From contig CP141139.1 in the NCBI GenBank assembly GCA_035236585.1, forward strand, positions 40,681,217 through 40,745,216: a stretch of DNA of 64,000 bases, written 5' to 3'. Below are positions 38,081 to 50,491 of the stretch, piece by piece. Each line of letters begins with the position of its first letter. Position 1 is the first letter of the stretch. The notes below the pieces were generated by a model. It saw nothing but the letters and a program-made list of their open reading frames with translations, made no database searches and was not told the DNA's origin. This DNA is from Warburgia ugandensis. Taxonomy: Eukaryota; Streptophyta; Magnoliopsida; Canellales; Canellaceae. The position numbers and the translations under genes are program-made.

Positions 38081-39298
38081 TCATTGAATAATCTTTCTCA
38101 TCATCAAACCCTAATTTTGGATGGGAGCTGCAAACCCTAACTTTGAATCTAGTATTTCCCCTTCTTTAAGTACTGTCTACCTCTAATTCCTTAAACTTTG
38201 TTGATCCAAGAGACAAGAAGCACTATACAAATTCATTCAATGCACCCTAGTTATTAATCCTCTCCATTTTTGTTTGCCCTTTGCCCTTTCACTTATGAGG
38301 GCTACTCAGCTAGAACTATTTTCAATGTTCTTGATTTTCTTCACGTTTCATTTTTCCTGAACAAGTAAAATATTTCAATTAGTAGCAAATTAAGTAGCAA
38401 AACATTAGGTTTTTCAATCTATTAAACCGGTAAAACTATAATAAATCATTAGCATATCAATTAGCAAATTAGTAACAAATCGATAATAATATAGTCGCAA
38501 TTGTAGGCTCCCAAAATCTTTGCATATAGTAGTCAGTAGAATGTCAAGTTATCAATATGCTCAACATATTTGGATTCCTAAGTAACACGCAAGAAAGAAA
38601 AATAATAATAATAATAACCCCCACATGGAAAAAGGTTTTCTAGACTAAAAAGCCCTCTTTTTCACTAAAATCATATGAATTTTGCTAGAATCTTGACAAT
38701 ATAAACATGTTCTTAACCCCATCATTTCCAATCACAAAACCTCCTCCCAAATGCAACAATCCTCATGGAATTAACAAAAAAAAAGGGATAGAAAAGGGGG
38801 TTTAGTGTTCTTATCATGTTTTTTCAACCACAATGGTCAAAATCCACTAAGAGAGAGAGAGAGAGAGAGAATACATTGTCCTTCAACTAGTTCACTAAAT
38901 GATGATAGTCGATGGAGAAGACAAGAAAGAAAGAAAGAGTTGTGACATCATGTTTTGTAAGCAAGGTTAGGTTTTTAAAGTTGGTTTTCCAAACTCATCA
39001 ATAGAACCATGTTTTTTAAAGGAAATTTAAAAAAATCATATTCTTTATTAGGAATTTTTAAAAATGGTTACTAAATATTGTCTTCTTAACTATCATTTTT
39101 TAAAGATGATTTCTCTAACTATCTTCTTGGGGATTATTTTTTAAGATAGTTTTCTCTAACTATCTTCTTAAGCTCTCTCGCAAAATTTTTTTCACTCCCG
39201 CTAATGAATTTTCAAGACTGGTTTCTTTAGCCATCTTCTTAAAATTTATTTTTCTAAGAGAACTTTTTCATAACCATTTTTTTTCCAAGATAGTAGTG
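38081..39298 (-). mobile_element. Second reversed CACTA-related fragment with terminus
   Basis: 38370-38255 (minus) is a further copy of the lysine-rich exon (ISERAKGKQKW). 38990-39290 holds short repeats such as tctctaactatcttcttaa, on the minus strand ttaagaagatagttagaga, at least four times, typical of subterminal repeats. The block ends at 39298 in ...gatagtagtg, i.e. CACTACTATC on the minus strand, a CACTA-type terminus. Small (GA)n and (AAT)n tracts lie at 38850-38870 and 38601-38617. Non-coding apart from the exon remnant. Confidence 0.5.
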
Positions 39299-40010
39299 TA
39301 AAAGCAATATTCTTTTCTTCATCTTCAAAAAGTCCCAATTTTGGTAATATGTGTGTGATACTAGTGTGGAGGGTGCTTAGGTTGAAAACTATTTATATAA
39401 GGCAAAAAATTAAAATAATTATGTAAAAATATTTAATATGTAAAAAAAGGATTTGTCCCAAAATTTGCATGTATTCTTATTTATTTTTATTTGTGTGTGT
39501 GTGTGTGTGTGTGTATATATTTGCAGTTATATATGATGCAAGTATGTCACGAACAACCAACTTGAGAAGTCAATAAAGGGTTCTTCAGAATACAATAAGA
39601 AGAAGGTTTTTAAAAATCATATTAAAAAAGTGAAAAAATAAGATAGGTATTAAAAACTATCTTAAAAACCATGATGTTTTACTCTAGCAGCTCTCCCCCT
39701 CCTCCTAGACGCTAGCTACAATCCATTGTTCCGTACATCCACTGTTGGGACTTTCTTTAGAGAAAAAGAAGAAAGCAAAAAAAGAAGGGATAGTAGTGGA
39801 GTCTGATAGTTTCTCTTCCTCAGTATGAGTTATCAGCAATTGGTAAATTGTTTGATTTTCTATCCAAGGCCAAAAAACTTAATTAGCAATCTGAATGGCT
39901 GAGATTGTGCGATTATGTTTAATGATCGATGACTAAAAAATAATTCTACTACTAATATTAGTTGTCATTTGATCTAAATTTTTTTTGAAGCACCTATTAA
40001 TAATATAAGA
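39299..40010. other. Spacer between divergent CACTA fragments
   Basis: Contains a (GT)n tract (39494-39513) and AT-rich sequence. 39640-39690 still carries one actatcttaaaaa-like repeat, so it may belong to a terminus. No genes seen. Confidence 0.35.
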
Positions 40011-42400
40011 TGCAAAATATATATTAATTGTGAGTTAGTTTTGCTTAAAAATAATTAGTAGCTAAGCATGTCTAATAAGGATGAGCTTGTTGTGCATTTT
40101 AGAACATGAAACCTGATTTCCATGACTAATCTATATATAGAATATCACTCTTATAGTTATAAATTGCTTCTACTGAGTGTGATGTATTGGTAGGGAGTTA
40201 TAAAATTTATAACAAAATAAATTTAATTTAAAAAGTTAAAATTAAAGATGGATTTAATGAAGTGTCATTAAAAGCAATGTTTCTAAAGATGGTTCAGGAT
40301 TTCCATCTTTAAAGATGATGTTTCCAAAGATGATTTAGGGTCTATCTTTAAAAATGAATTTTTTAATGGTAGTTCAAACTTCCCTCTTTAAAAATTACTT
40401 CAAATCAATGTTTCTAAAGATAGTTTAGGGGTCTATCTTTAAAGATGGTTCAAACTTTTGTCTATAAAGCTACTTTAAATTATGTTTCTAAAAGTAGTTT
40501 ATATGTTTAACAGTAATATTTTCAAAGATGGTTTAGGATTCCATCTTTAAAAATGACATTTTTAAAGACAGTTCTAATTTTTGTCTAAAAGATGATGAGT
40601 GTTGAACGTATGTGGCCTCCTTAAAAATTTTTGGTTTTAAACCCATTTATTCCCCTCCCCTCACCTCCCATCAATCCTACAACCCTATAGCAATCTCCCT
40701 CCCACTATAGATCTATTGTAGCTCCCTCTTGGCTATCTCTCTCTAGGTCCCATGTGCTTGAAAAAATACAATGACCTTTGCTGCAACTAGGTAGGTTTCC
40801 TCTCTCTCTCTCTCTCTCTCTCTTGAAAAAACTTGACCTTCATTAGCAGTGATAGCTAACTATACCTCTTTATTAAGATTCCTCATTCTTGTGCACAACC
40901 ATTGATAGATCTACACTGCCAATCGATAAGTAGGTGGTCTAACTAAACCAATTTCAATAATTCCTAAGAAGATTTTGATTAAATTCATGTATGATTTTGG
41001 TCGTACTATATGTCTGATTACATTCCCCCTAATTAGTGGGATTTGGAAAGAAGAAATGAGTAACTACTATTTTTCATGCTACTTTATTGATCAGTTCTTA
41101 TTTTTTCCTCGTGATCAAATTAGGGTTTTACTTCTTTGTCTATTTGTTATTATCCTAGTTCTTTTTGTTTTCATCTTCTCTATAAAGTTAATTAGTTGTA
41201 GTTTGAATGTTGGGTCTTGTTATTTCGATGGTAGAAGACATTGCTAAGGATTTGGGTCACTCTGAAGATCTAGAAAGCTAATCCAAAGAAGAAGGTTTCA
41301 AGTGTTTGTTTCTATATTCATCTCTCACTCATTACCTATCATGAGTGGAGATGCTAATCATGCCAAAGTAGCTTAATTTGTTAGAGAACTTTTGTTTAGT
41401 GACCTATTATAAAAGAATTTTCACTATAGAATGATAATAAATGAATTATTGAACATAATGAATATAAAAGTGATTTCTAATGCTTTTTTGTTAAATAAAA
41501 TATTTTTCCTTGTATAGGAAAATGGAACATGAAAGCATTAAGAACATGATGAACAATCCAACCTACGCGTTCCTCATAAGAGAAAGGGCAGAGGGAGAAC
41601 AAAAATGAAAAAAATAGTATTAAGAAAAATTCAAAGGTAATAAAAGATGATGTCTAATACAACAATAAGGGTCAGAGATAGGTGACAATGCACCATCTTA
41701 TATTAGCTATCTTTGTTACCTGGTATTAAGCACAGTGCCTGTTATGATTAATGATTGGAGAAATGTGTCACTAACAATCAAAGGTATAATATGGGAGATG
41801 GTGAAGGTATGTAATGCTCTGTATTATATATTATATAATATACTATATACCTTATCTTGTTATTTTGAAATAGAGTAACTTGCTTGTTTCTATGTTGTAG
41901 TCTACCTTTGACATACTTGATGACAAGAAGATACATGTTTTACAAGGAACTAGTGAATAATGGAGAAATCTGAGGCCTACCTTGCTCGCAACTATAAATG
42001 TCAAAATATAGGTTATTTATCAAGATTGTATAGAGTGCTTGACAATTATTCCAACATCATTGACCATGATGCATGGAATGAATTTGTAAAATGCATCTCT
42101 CTTGAATTTGAGGTATGTGTTAAACCAATGTTTGATTGAATTAATTATAACATATGATTGCTCTTAATTATGTACACATCAAATTTTTAGGCAAAGAGTG
42201 CGAAAGGGCAAAAGGTGAATGTGATCAATCATATGCAACACCACCTATCTAGGTTGGGATATGCCAAGCTAGAAGAACTAGAAGTAAGTATTTATAAGGG
42301 TTTATTTCTTTCTATATATATATCCTAGTTATAGATGTTTAATTACCTAACTTTAGGTTTTCTCTTAACAGTACAAGAAAGCTAGGACTATGAATCCCAT
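40011..42400 (+). pseudogene. CACTA-related transposon gene, 5' part
   Basis: 40240-40600 holds repeats of 'tttctaaagatggtttagg' and 'tctttaaagatg' type in both orientations, as in CACTA subterminal regions. 41515-41620 is the lysine-rich exon (NPTYAFLIRERAEGEQK); 41885-42112 encodes KSEAYLARNYKCQN and RLYRVLDNYSNIIDHDAWNE; 42191-42290 encodes SAKGQKVN and LSRLGYAKLEELE; 42372-42400 begins YKKARTMNPI before the frame is cut by foreign DNA. Splice-like borders (gtatgt, ttttag, ttaacag) flank the exons. The 40620-41500 stretch looks like promoter or leader DNA with a (CT)n run at 40799-40822; a hydrophobic 90-codon frame there has no recognised domain. Similarity to En/Spm-associated proteins is by motif recall. 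Confidence 0.55.
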
Positions 42401-43955
42401 TGTAGTGATTTTAAAGTTAACTCGCAAGTGCAAGAATCGGTTGTAGTATTCTCATGCGAAGAGGTCAATCCAACAAGGAATCAAATCAATGTGATGCTAG
42501 TGGTCCTTACTTTAAACTATGTAACCTAGAAAAATTTAAGAGACTTTAACCTAAACTAAGAATGAAAATTAGCACATGAACATGGAAATTATGCAAAAAC
42601 TAGAAACATGCTAAAATTAAAAACATTCCTAAAGTACACTTTCTAAAAATAATACTTTCATAAACTAATTTTTTTTATAAATTTATGACTTTCCTAACTA
42701 AGGACTTCCCTAAACTGAAACTTTCCCAAAAATGTAATTTTTAACAACTTTCCTACACATGAAATTAAGCAACTAACTTAAGGAAACATGCACTAAGTAA
42801 CAATTTTTCTAATCATGCAAATTCTAAAGAATGCAATGGAAATTAAGAGAATGAACTTAATAATTAACAATAAATTAACAACATGCTAACAAACTAATTA
42901 AGATAAACAAATGAACACAAACTAAACTACATTTCCTAACATAAATAAGTGTAACAACTTAGATCTAAATTACTCGACAATCACTTGAAACCATGCGTTC
43001 CAACCATGGGTTGCACACATGGTTTCATCATGACTTTGAGAATGAACTTCACACTTGTTGACATGAGGTATTAAACTAAAGGAACATGAGTGGCCAATCA
43101 AGTTAACAAAGCGATGCAAACTTCTACCCTAAAAGCCTTAAAAAAAAAGGTGTTCCACCAATTGATTGCATGCATGGTTTTGATTTGCTTTTAGGTTAGC
43201 TTGGTTGTAATGGCTAGAACAATAATTTGAAATTAACTACTCAACCATGAGATAAACATGTAAATTAAGCATCATCATCCATCAACTAAAGAAATTCCAT
43301 AAAATATCAAATTATATGGCATAAAAAATGTTTACATGGATGATGTGTTCCACTCTATGTGAGTATGCACCATTCTTTCACCAAAAACTAGATATTAATA
43401 AATATTTTTTCTCCAACAAGCTTGAGATTCAAGGGCAATTCTAATGGAATAATAATGCAGTACTCAAAACAAACCAAGGAAACAATGCTAAAGTTCAAGA
43501 AAACTAAAAGAAAAGTAATGGCAATGGAAAGATTAAATTCAAGGTGACTTCCCTACACTGTCACTTCAAGGGAAAAACCAACCTTGAATCTTAGTCTTTA
43601 GGCAAAGAGAAAGGAATTGCAAACATGAACTAGCACCAAAGTAATTAAGATCAAACAAATAAAAGCAAGAAAGATGAACCAACCTTTGAAAGACAAATCA
43701 AACACCCAATCACTAGGTGTGGAATAGTTGAGAAGATGTAACACACCTTATGAAAGAGTAGCAGCCACCCAAAAGGAGAGAAAGTCTAAGAAAAAATAAG
43801 GAAGAAGTGGGATTAAGAAGAAGATGGCCTCCTCCAAGTGTAGGAGGCGTCCTTTTCCTCTGTGTGAAAGAGTCCCAACTTTGGTTGTTTGTTGGACTTT
43901 TATAGTTTTTCTCTTGTAATTTCTTGGGTGACCTAAGAATAAGTGTGGTGGTGAT
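42401..43955 (-). mobile_element. Reversed Athila-type LTR, 5' part missing
   Basis: On the minus strand it ends ...aatcactaca at 42401 and its U5 resembles that of 11425-14054 (gaccat...catggttgg region, the run of tttcctaa-like motifs, the terminal ttaactttaaaatc...). A TATA-like tataaaag lies at 43899-43892 on the minus strand. It interrupts the CACTA frame at 42400 and is itself cut at 43955 by internal sequence of a family-A element. Frames at 43713-44092 are chance frames. Confidence 0.6.
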
Positions 43956-46063
43956 GGGAAACACCAATGGATATAATCCATAAAAAGGAAAATTTGGTGA
44001 TATCCCACCTTGCCAATAAAATATATTGAAAAAGGAATTAAGCCGGGACAGTGACTTGCCCATTTAGCAAGTAGGGTACCATCAAGGATCAAAATGGAGG
44101 TCTTACTATTATAGATTGGAAGACCAAAAATCTTAAGACCATTATTTAGTCACTACCTTTAGAGTACTGTTGACTAAATAAAGGTATCCCACCCTAATTA
44201 ATCAAATATGTTAGTATCTATGAGACAGTAGTCTAAGTTATATACTCAGAGGAATATTATAAGTATTTAGACATGAGTTTTCCCTGAAAGAAGTTATTTA
44301 TTAGACTAAGATATTTGGGAGTCTGAGGTTAGTTAATTAAACTACTTCATGGAAGAGCTACAAGTACAATAAATACAGTAACAACTGAGACATAAGCAAA
44401 AATAAGGAGCGATCTCCACCAGTGAGATAGATTTTTCCAAACCTGAATAGATACCATGACAAGGTGAAGAAATTACTATGGGTCTGAAAAATACTGCTGA
44501 CTTGGATTGAAAAGAAAGGTAGATAAGTACCGATCACTTTAGAGACCCTTGAGCTTATGACAAAGATATATCTGGAAAGAGATCAAAAGGTAATCAAATA
44601 AAGTCTTTCTATATGTCTATGAAAATGTTCCATGCTTACCTGAGTGATTTTCAAATTTGATGATTTACTAGCTTCAGCATAACTTGATGTAGTAGTTATT
44701 GAACGAGAACTACAATTATAAGCTAAGTATGAGGAGGCACTGGAAGGATAAACTTTGAGGAATTGAGAAAATCACTACTTATGAGGATACCTCCTGACAA
44801 TGCAGACTGCATGATTGATGATAAAGCCTTGATAAAAGATTGAATAATATATTATAGGGAATGGAAGGAGAAAAGTTGAGGTGGCCAGCACAATATATGG
44901 CGAGATGTGATGTTACTTTGCCTTTAGACAAATAGTTAGTTGTTACGAGCATATACCAAGTACGAAAAATCAATTGAAGGAATTTCCTAAGGACTAACCC
45001 TACTGGATTGAGTATAGAACTTTTGGACTGAAAAGTTACGAAGAAAACCATCAAGCAAAGAAAGGACAAAGAGGATGATGACAAAGGATTCAACCATGAC
45101 CTAGTAAGGGTACTCGGTTATGAATAAGAAACTTTTTGCTTTGCATAAATGGGAACATTATTGAAAATCCTAATGACAAATTAATGTGAATAGTGAGATA
45201 GGCCTCTGGACGAGAACATTTGACCCATGATGATGAATCGATTTGAGTTTGGATAAAATCTTCATGGAGAAAAGTGTTTAATGAATTCAATAATTATGAA
45301 ACTGGATATAGAGTAAGGACATTTTACTTTCAGTATATGATAAGGTCCTCAATGGAAGATGCTACTAATTGGCTTTCATGATTTTGAATTTAACTTTAGT
45401 CGAGGAATCAAGTCACATATGGAAAACGATAGACAATTGAAATTCGAAGTTAATCAAGGATTTGGTTGTAGAGCACATGATACCATGTCAGTTATTGAAG
45501 TATCTTGGGGACAAATATAAAGGATAAGAAGCAAAGTTAGACACAATAGAAAGAAGGTAAATTTTTTGGACTCCTACTAGTGACATATAACCAACCATTA
45601 GAAAGAGATGTGGATGATGAAGAGATCACTAGATGAAAGACAAGAAGAAAAAGGGATTATCCTATGATATTCAAAATGAAATTAGAGAAATAAGATCATA
45701 TGATCTCAAAGAAGTATGAAGTAGTTTATACATGAATAAAGAAGCATGATCTACGAGGAGACTATCCTATACATGATGAGAAAAGTATAGGCATCTAAGG
45801 ATTTCAAGAAAGATGAGTTACAGCTAGAAACTGGTATTGTTAAACTGGCACATATGGGAGTATGCATCAGAGTACACACCGAAAGCGGCCCTTATAGGTA
45901 AGGCCTTGTAGAAGGAACAATAAAAATGATAAATCGAGGTTGAGCCTGGATTTGATTCCTAAGGGGAGAATGCATTCACCAAGGAGTTATCTAAGAGATA
46001 AAATACCTTGAAGATGATAATTTATGGAATTTCAAGGACGAAATTCTTTTAAGGGGGTAATAA
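43956..46063 (+). mobile_element. Family-A element, 3' internal region, non-coding
   Basis: Homologous to 59341-61400 of the family-B element from 'gaaacaccaatggata' onward. No frame of gag, RT, integrase or chromodomain is recognisable; stops occur in all phases. It ends with the classic chromovirus closing motif: tttcaaggacgaaattc, then aagggggtaa as polypurine tract (46050-46060), then the 3' LTR. The 5' LTR and primer site are missing, replaced by the reversed Athila LTR. Being non-coding yet conserved between two elements, it resembles a large retrotransposon derivative. Confidence 0.65.
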
Positions 46064-47744
46064 TGTAATGCCCGAGCAATTTACGCTATTTTTAACAAAA
46101 ATTGGTCATTCTATGGGAAATGAACTGTGTTGAATGTTTGACTTTATTTAAAATAGTAAACAAAGTAATTTGTGAGGAAACTTGGTACCATTAGATTCTA
46201 CTTGAAAAATGGAATCCAACGCCTTAAAAATCACCCAAAACGAAGTTCGTATAAAGGAGTTATGGCCGTTTAAAGATCAGGGGCAGTTCTGGAATTTAAA
46301 TAGAAAAACGAAAAAGATGAAAAATGCAGGGGCCATTTTGATAACGGCACCCCCTCTCGTCTTCCACCTCTAGACTTCTCCAGAAACCCTCGATCCTGAT
46401 TTTTCCAGAGAGATCTGCCACCACCAAGGGCAGCACCGCCATTGGCAGCACCGCCATAGCAGGGCTATAAAAAGCCCCATGTCCCCTCTCCAAAAACATG
46501 ATTTTTCGGTCGTTTTGAGACTGGGGTTTCTAGAAAAATCAGAAACCCGTCTCAACCCAACTCCCCTGAGTTTTTCCGGCAACGGCCAGGCCCAAGTCAG
46601 GCCGACCATCCCGTTCCCGTTCCCGTTCTCGTTTCCCCATTTCCCCTCTCTTCTCTTTTTCGATCTGGGCATTGGGGTTTTTCCCCTTTCTTTGAGTTTT
46701 CTGGCGAGCAGGAAAACAACCCAGCCGGTTCCAACCGACTTTGCATGAACCAGGCTTCCCAGGGACACCATGCTCCACTTGCGCCTGGGACTGGGTCCCT
46801 ATCATGGTTTCCAGGTGTACGACAGTGCGTACACCGTCCCAGGTGCGACCTTCGGGTGCGTGCGCAACATGGGGCACGGGTCCTGGCTCGACCAGGATGC
46901 ACGGGGTGCCCTGGGAGCTGAGACGTGCCATTCTACACCAAAGGTGCATCCGTGCAATGCCATCCAGGATGCGCGTCATAGCACGTCGCTTGAGCATGCA
47001 TGTGCGCATGCAAAACGCTGTCCCTGGCATGGCCTTTGGGCGCGCACGCACGTGAGGCAGTTGCGGTTCAACCAGGATGCACGGGTGTCCTGGGAACTGA
47101 GATACGCGGACCTAATGAGACTTTAAAGTTTAGATCAAAGGACAAATTACAAAGTTTAACTACTAAATAGTAGATCCAGATCATAGGATCTAGCCTGACA
47201 ATGAATTAGGTAGTTTAACTATTGAATAGTAGATCCACATCATAGGATCTAGCTTGACAATAAATTAGGCAAGGACCCATGGACCCTAAAAGGTAGATCT
47301 AGCAATCTAATAGATGGAAATTGATAAGGACTCCTTGTATCCATTCATACTCAGGAGTTTATAAATGAGACCCAGGGATGGGTTGAAGTGATAAAGGATG
47401 CAACTCCAGGAGACTTTGAGGTAGGTGCTCTATCGCTACTAGACTTTTAAAAAAAGAGCCATGATTGTTTTGAATGCATGTTTTAAGTATAAATTATATA
47501 ACTTGTTTAGCATGAATTATTTTATGCATGCATATGATTAAATACATTATGCATATACATGTTTTGCAAACAATTGCATATATTGCATGATTTGTGAGCA
47601 TTGAGTTCTTGAAAAATTGCATGTCCTTGAGGGTTACCAAAAGACGCTAGAGTGCCCAAAAGACGCTGGGTAGGCAGTTGTGAGGGACCTAAAGGGGACA
47701 GGTTTTGAAAAAGAAATTTTTTGCTTGTTTGATCGTATACGATT

Positions 47745-48005
47745 TGGGCTGGTAAGCTCGTGGGCGCTATGCCGAGAGGTTTGGGTTGGCCTCCAGCCTC
47801 TACCACTATTAGGTGGATGGGTACCATACCCAAAAAGGGCATATCCCTGCTTCAACTGCATGTGGTACAGGGGGCTACCACTGGTGTCACGGCAGTAGGT
47901 CGAAGTGTCATACGTCCCGTGGAGGCATATGATCTTGTGTCCTCAGGTACCTGGGGACCACACGGTGGCGAGGTCGTGGGCATAGTTGGGCTCTATGGTT
48001 TCGTG
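47745..48005 (+). repeat. Conserved U5 module (reference copy)
   Basis: About 250 bases beginning gggctggtaagctc, containing ctctaccactattaggtgg, GTGGTACAGGGGGCTACCAC (47862-47881; 6-bp stem), ggtcgaagtgtcat and ggggaccacacgg. The same module is found at 33345-33610, 56945-57200 and 63005-63270 forward, and at 52555-52800 and 25198-25320 reversed, in LTRs whose U3 regions do not align well. RNA folding is inferred. Confidence 0.8.
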
Positions 48006-48290
48006 GATTTACTTGCATTGCATATGGGATGACATGAGGTTGGTTGACCATACCATACCAGATATCCATGAGTTGGATTCAATTGAGCATTTTATGCATA
48101 TCATTATGTTTATTATATATATGATACTTTCGACTTGGATTATGCGATTCTTTAAGTCGTCAGTATTCCAATTTGACAATGGTTTTTAACATCGATATTG
48201 AACATGATTGTTCAAACATGCACATGTTTTAAAGAGCATATGATTTTAAGCATAGCATGCATTGTAAAACTAGTAGTGATAGACTCCTAC

Positions 48291-48331
48291 TGAGTATAGT
48301 ATATACTCACCCTATCCTTAACATTTTTCAG
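48291..48331 (+). promoter_or_regulatory. LTR hairpin plus splice-acceptor-like signal
   Basis: TGAGTATAGTATATACTCA forms an 8-bp stem with 3-base loop, followed by ccttaacatttttcag, which has a branch-point-like cttaac, a T run and CAG. Equivalent sites: 34024-34063, 57486-57526, 63556-63596 and, reversed, 52257-52217. Whether splicing occurs is unknown. Confidence 0.5.
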
Positions 48332-48699
48332 GATAGTTCCATCCACGAGTAGAGGACACCTATGTTAGTGCTACGAGTAAGTGAATCAAATAGGAGACAA
48401 TTATACATGTAAGTAAACTCTCTACCCTTTGGACATGTATTTGTATTTATTTACAGTTGGACTGTGTGCTGTGACTGGATAGACCTGGGGAAAAACATTT
48501 ATGATTCTAAAGTTTTTCAAAAACTACTTTGGTTGTTGTGAAAGCAAATGACACTCGGGGTTTTCAAAATGAGTTTAAAACAAAAGATTTTCCACTGCAT
48601 TGCATGGTTTTCATAAAATGGTTTTCAAATAGGGATGCATCCCACCTTAGGAATTAGATATTGTATTTAAAAATGCATGAGAAAACCCGGGTCATCACA

Positions 48700-50470
48700 T
48701 GTTCCTTCCAAATTCTTCCATAAATCAAAGGCCACTACAATAGAAAACTTTAAAGAATTGAAGGAATGCTTGACGAGTTATATGAGAAGGTCAAGAATGA
48801 CTTTTATAATGATTTTTGAAATTTCAGACCTTCTCGTGAAGATTTTGCTTCTCTACCCTTATCTCACAATAGCTGTTATACTCTATCTAAAGGACAAGTG
48901 GAGAAGCAACTCTCTGAGGGAGATATCTGCATCAAGGAGGTATGTATTAACATGTTTTCTTTCTCAATGTTCAATTTCATAGTAAACTTCATTATTACTT
49001 AACTTATGTATGCGTTAATTCTAATTTGAGTAAGTGCATCTTATAACTACGTACAACTGATAACTATGTCACTGTGGCTACACTATATGAGCTATTATCG
49101 ATTGTGCCACATGGCAGATTGATGCATCCACACACTAAGTGTGAGTGCATCACTACCTCTATCCAACCAAATGCCCTCCTATCATTTTTTATAGAAGTAG
49201 GCGATATTCATATGGTTGGAGATGCAATTGGATGTCATGTAGCATAGCGAGAGAAGTATATTAAAGCAATGTTATCTAAGGTATGTACATGGGGCAATAT
49301 CCTCATTTTCAACAAAAATTTTAAGGTATTAGCCATATTTTTTAACTTTATCTACATCCAATTGTTAACCAGAAGCAACATAAGGAACCATTGAGGCTTA
49401 CCAACTCCCCTGCTCCAAATTCTGGCATAGTAATTGTCCTGTCCTAGGTATTTAAGCCTATTTTTGAATATCCTAGCCTTTTTTATTATATTATTAATTA
49501 TTAATATTTAGAACATTATAGGCACAATGTAGAGATCATGTGGAGGTTCCAACTAACACGTCTCCATTCTTGAGGGGATTGTATGGACCAATTAATGAAG
49601 ATAATGGAATCAGAATCTTTAGGATAGAGACTAGTTTGCCTAAAGGTGACATAGTTGGGGTTCCAATCATGAAAGAGAATCTCTTAGTGATATGTAATAT
49701 GACTCAATTGGAATACACACACCATCATTTATATTGGGTATGTCGTGTAAATGCTCTACCTAAGAATCTGATTGACATTACTTTTTAATAGAAAATGGTA
49801 AGTATTTGATATTAAGTTTCTAGGTGTTTGCCTATAAATTGCAATTATTAGAGGTAAATGATGTTTACAAATTCATTGATCGTGCTGTCATCTCTTCACT
49901 AAAGGAGCAATTGCCTATGAAACATAAATGGAAGATATCATACCTGAATTCTTGCATTGTGGGAAGGGGTAGGTCTTACTAATTCCATATAATAGCATGT
50001 AAGTTATCAAATATATTACTAACTTATGTCATTTAATAAATATAAAAATCTATATAAGTTAGGTTTTGTAAATTTCATTTGAATGATTATGGATACATAT
50101 AGGTCCACTTAGTTGCTACTAGCATTGGATATGCATGGTAGGCATGCATTATTTTTTGATTATTGTAGAGCACACATCCAAGGACCGCCGATGGAAATGA
50201 CCAACAAGTAAGTCTTCATTATTTTATTCATTGTAGTAGATGGATAGCTGATAATTACTTTCTTATTGATATCTAATGCTTTAAAAAAAAATATGTGCAG
50301 TGCATGGCATAAATGGGTTGAGTTGGAAAATATAAATCACCCAACAAAACTCTCTTGAAAAAGGGTTAAGGTAAGGCTTGCTTGTTCACTAGCATTTGAT
50401 TTTAACCTAAACATACCATCAAACATGAAATTTGTTATTTTTGTCTATTGTCTTTGTGATGTAATGTCCT
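48700..50470 (+). pseudogene. CACTA-related transposon gene, middle part
   Basis: Resumes the frame lost at 42400: FHKSKATTIENFKELKECL (near 48715) corresponds in position to the WKMVHSK exon of the reversed copy. Further exons: 49080-49280 (VPHGRLMHPHTKCE, then GDAIGCHVA followed by a stop), 49525-49788 (82-codon frame with GPINEDNGIRIFRIETSLPK and VCRVNALPKNLIDI) and 49830-49985 (LPMKHKWKISYLNS). The order agrees with En/Spm-associated proteins that end in a Ulp1-like protease. Frameshifts and stops are present; introns are AT-rich with gtatgt-type starts. Function unknown beyond transposon association. Confidence 0.5.
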
Positions 50471-50491
50471 AAACAAAAGTTTGATTAGTAG

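Larger units (their letters stand above)
46064..48699 (+). mobile_element. Family-A 3' LTR (complete, 2.6 kb)
   Basis: TGTAATGCCCGAGC...cccgggtcatcaca, directly after a polypurine tract. U3 has 'aatccaacgcc' and 'ttttgataacggcacccc'; tataaaaag at 46466; a GC-rich leader (46540-47100); the conserved U5 module (47745-48005); the hairpin at 48291-48309; and an acceptor-like ccttaacatttttcag ending at 48331. It is the most complete family-A LTR here and the reference for 25198-27175 and 31650-34306. Overlapping frames of up to 170 codons in the GC-rich part are artefacts of composition. CACTA sequence resumes right after it. Confidence 0.8.

Noticed and set aside
46539..47126. Open frames of 170 and 118 codons
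   Set aside because: Same GC-rich LTR leader as above; frames differ from those in the other LTR copies, so composition rather than coding explains them.
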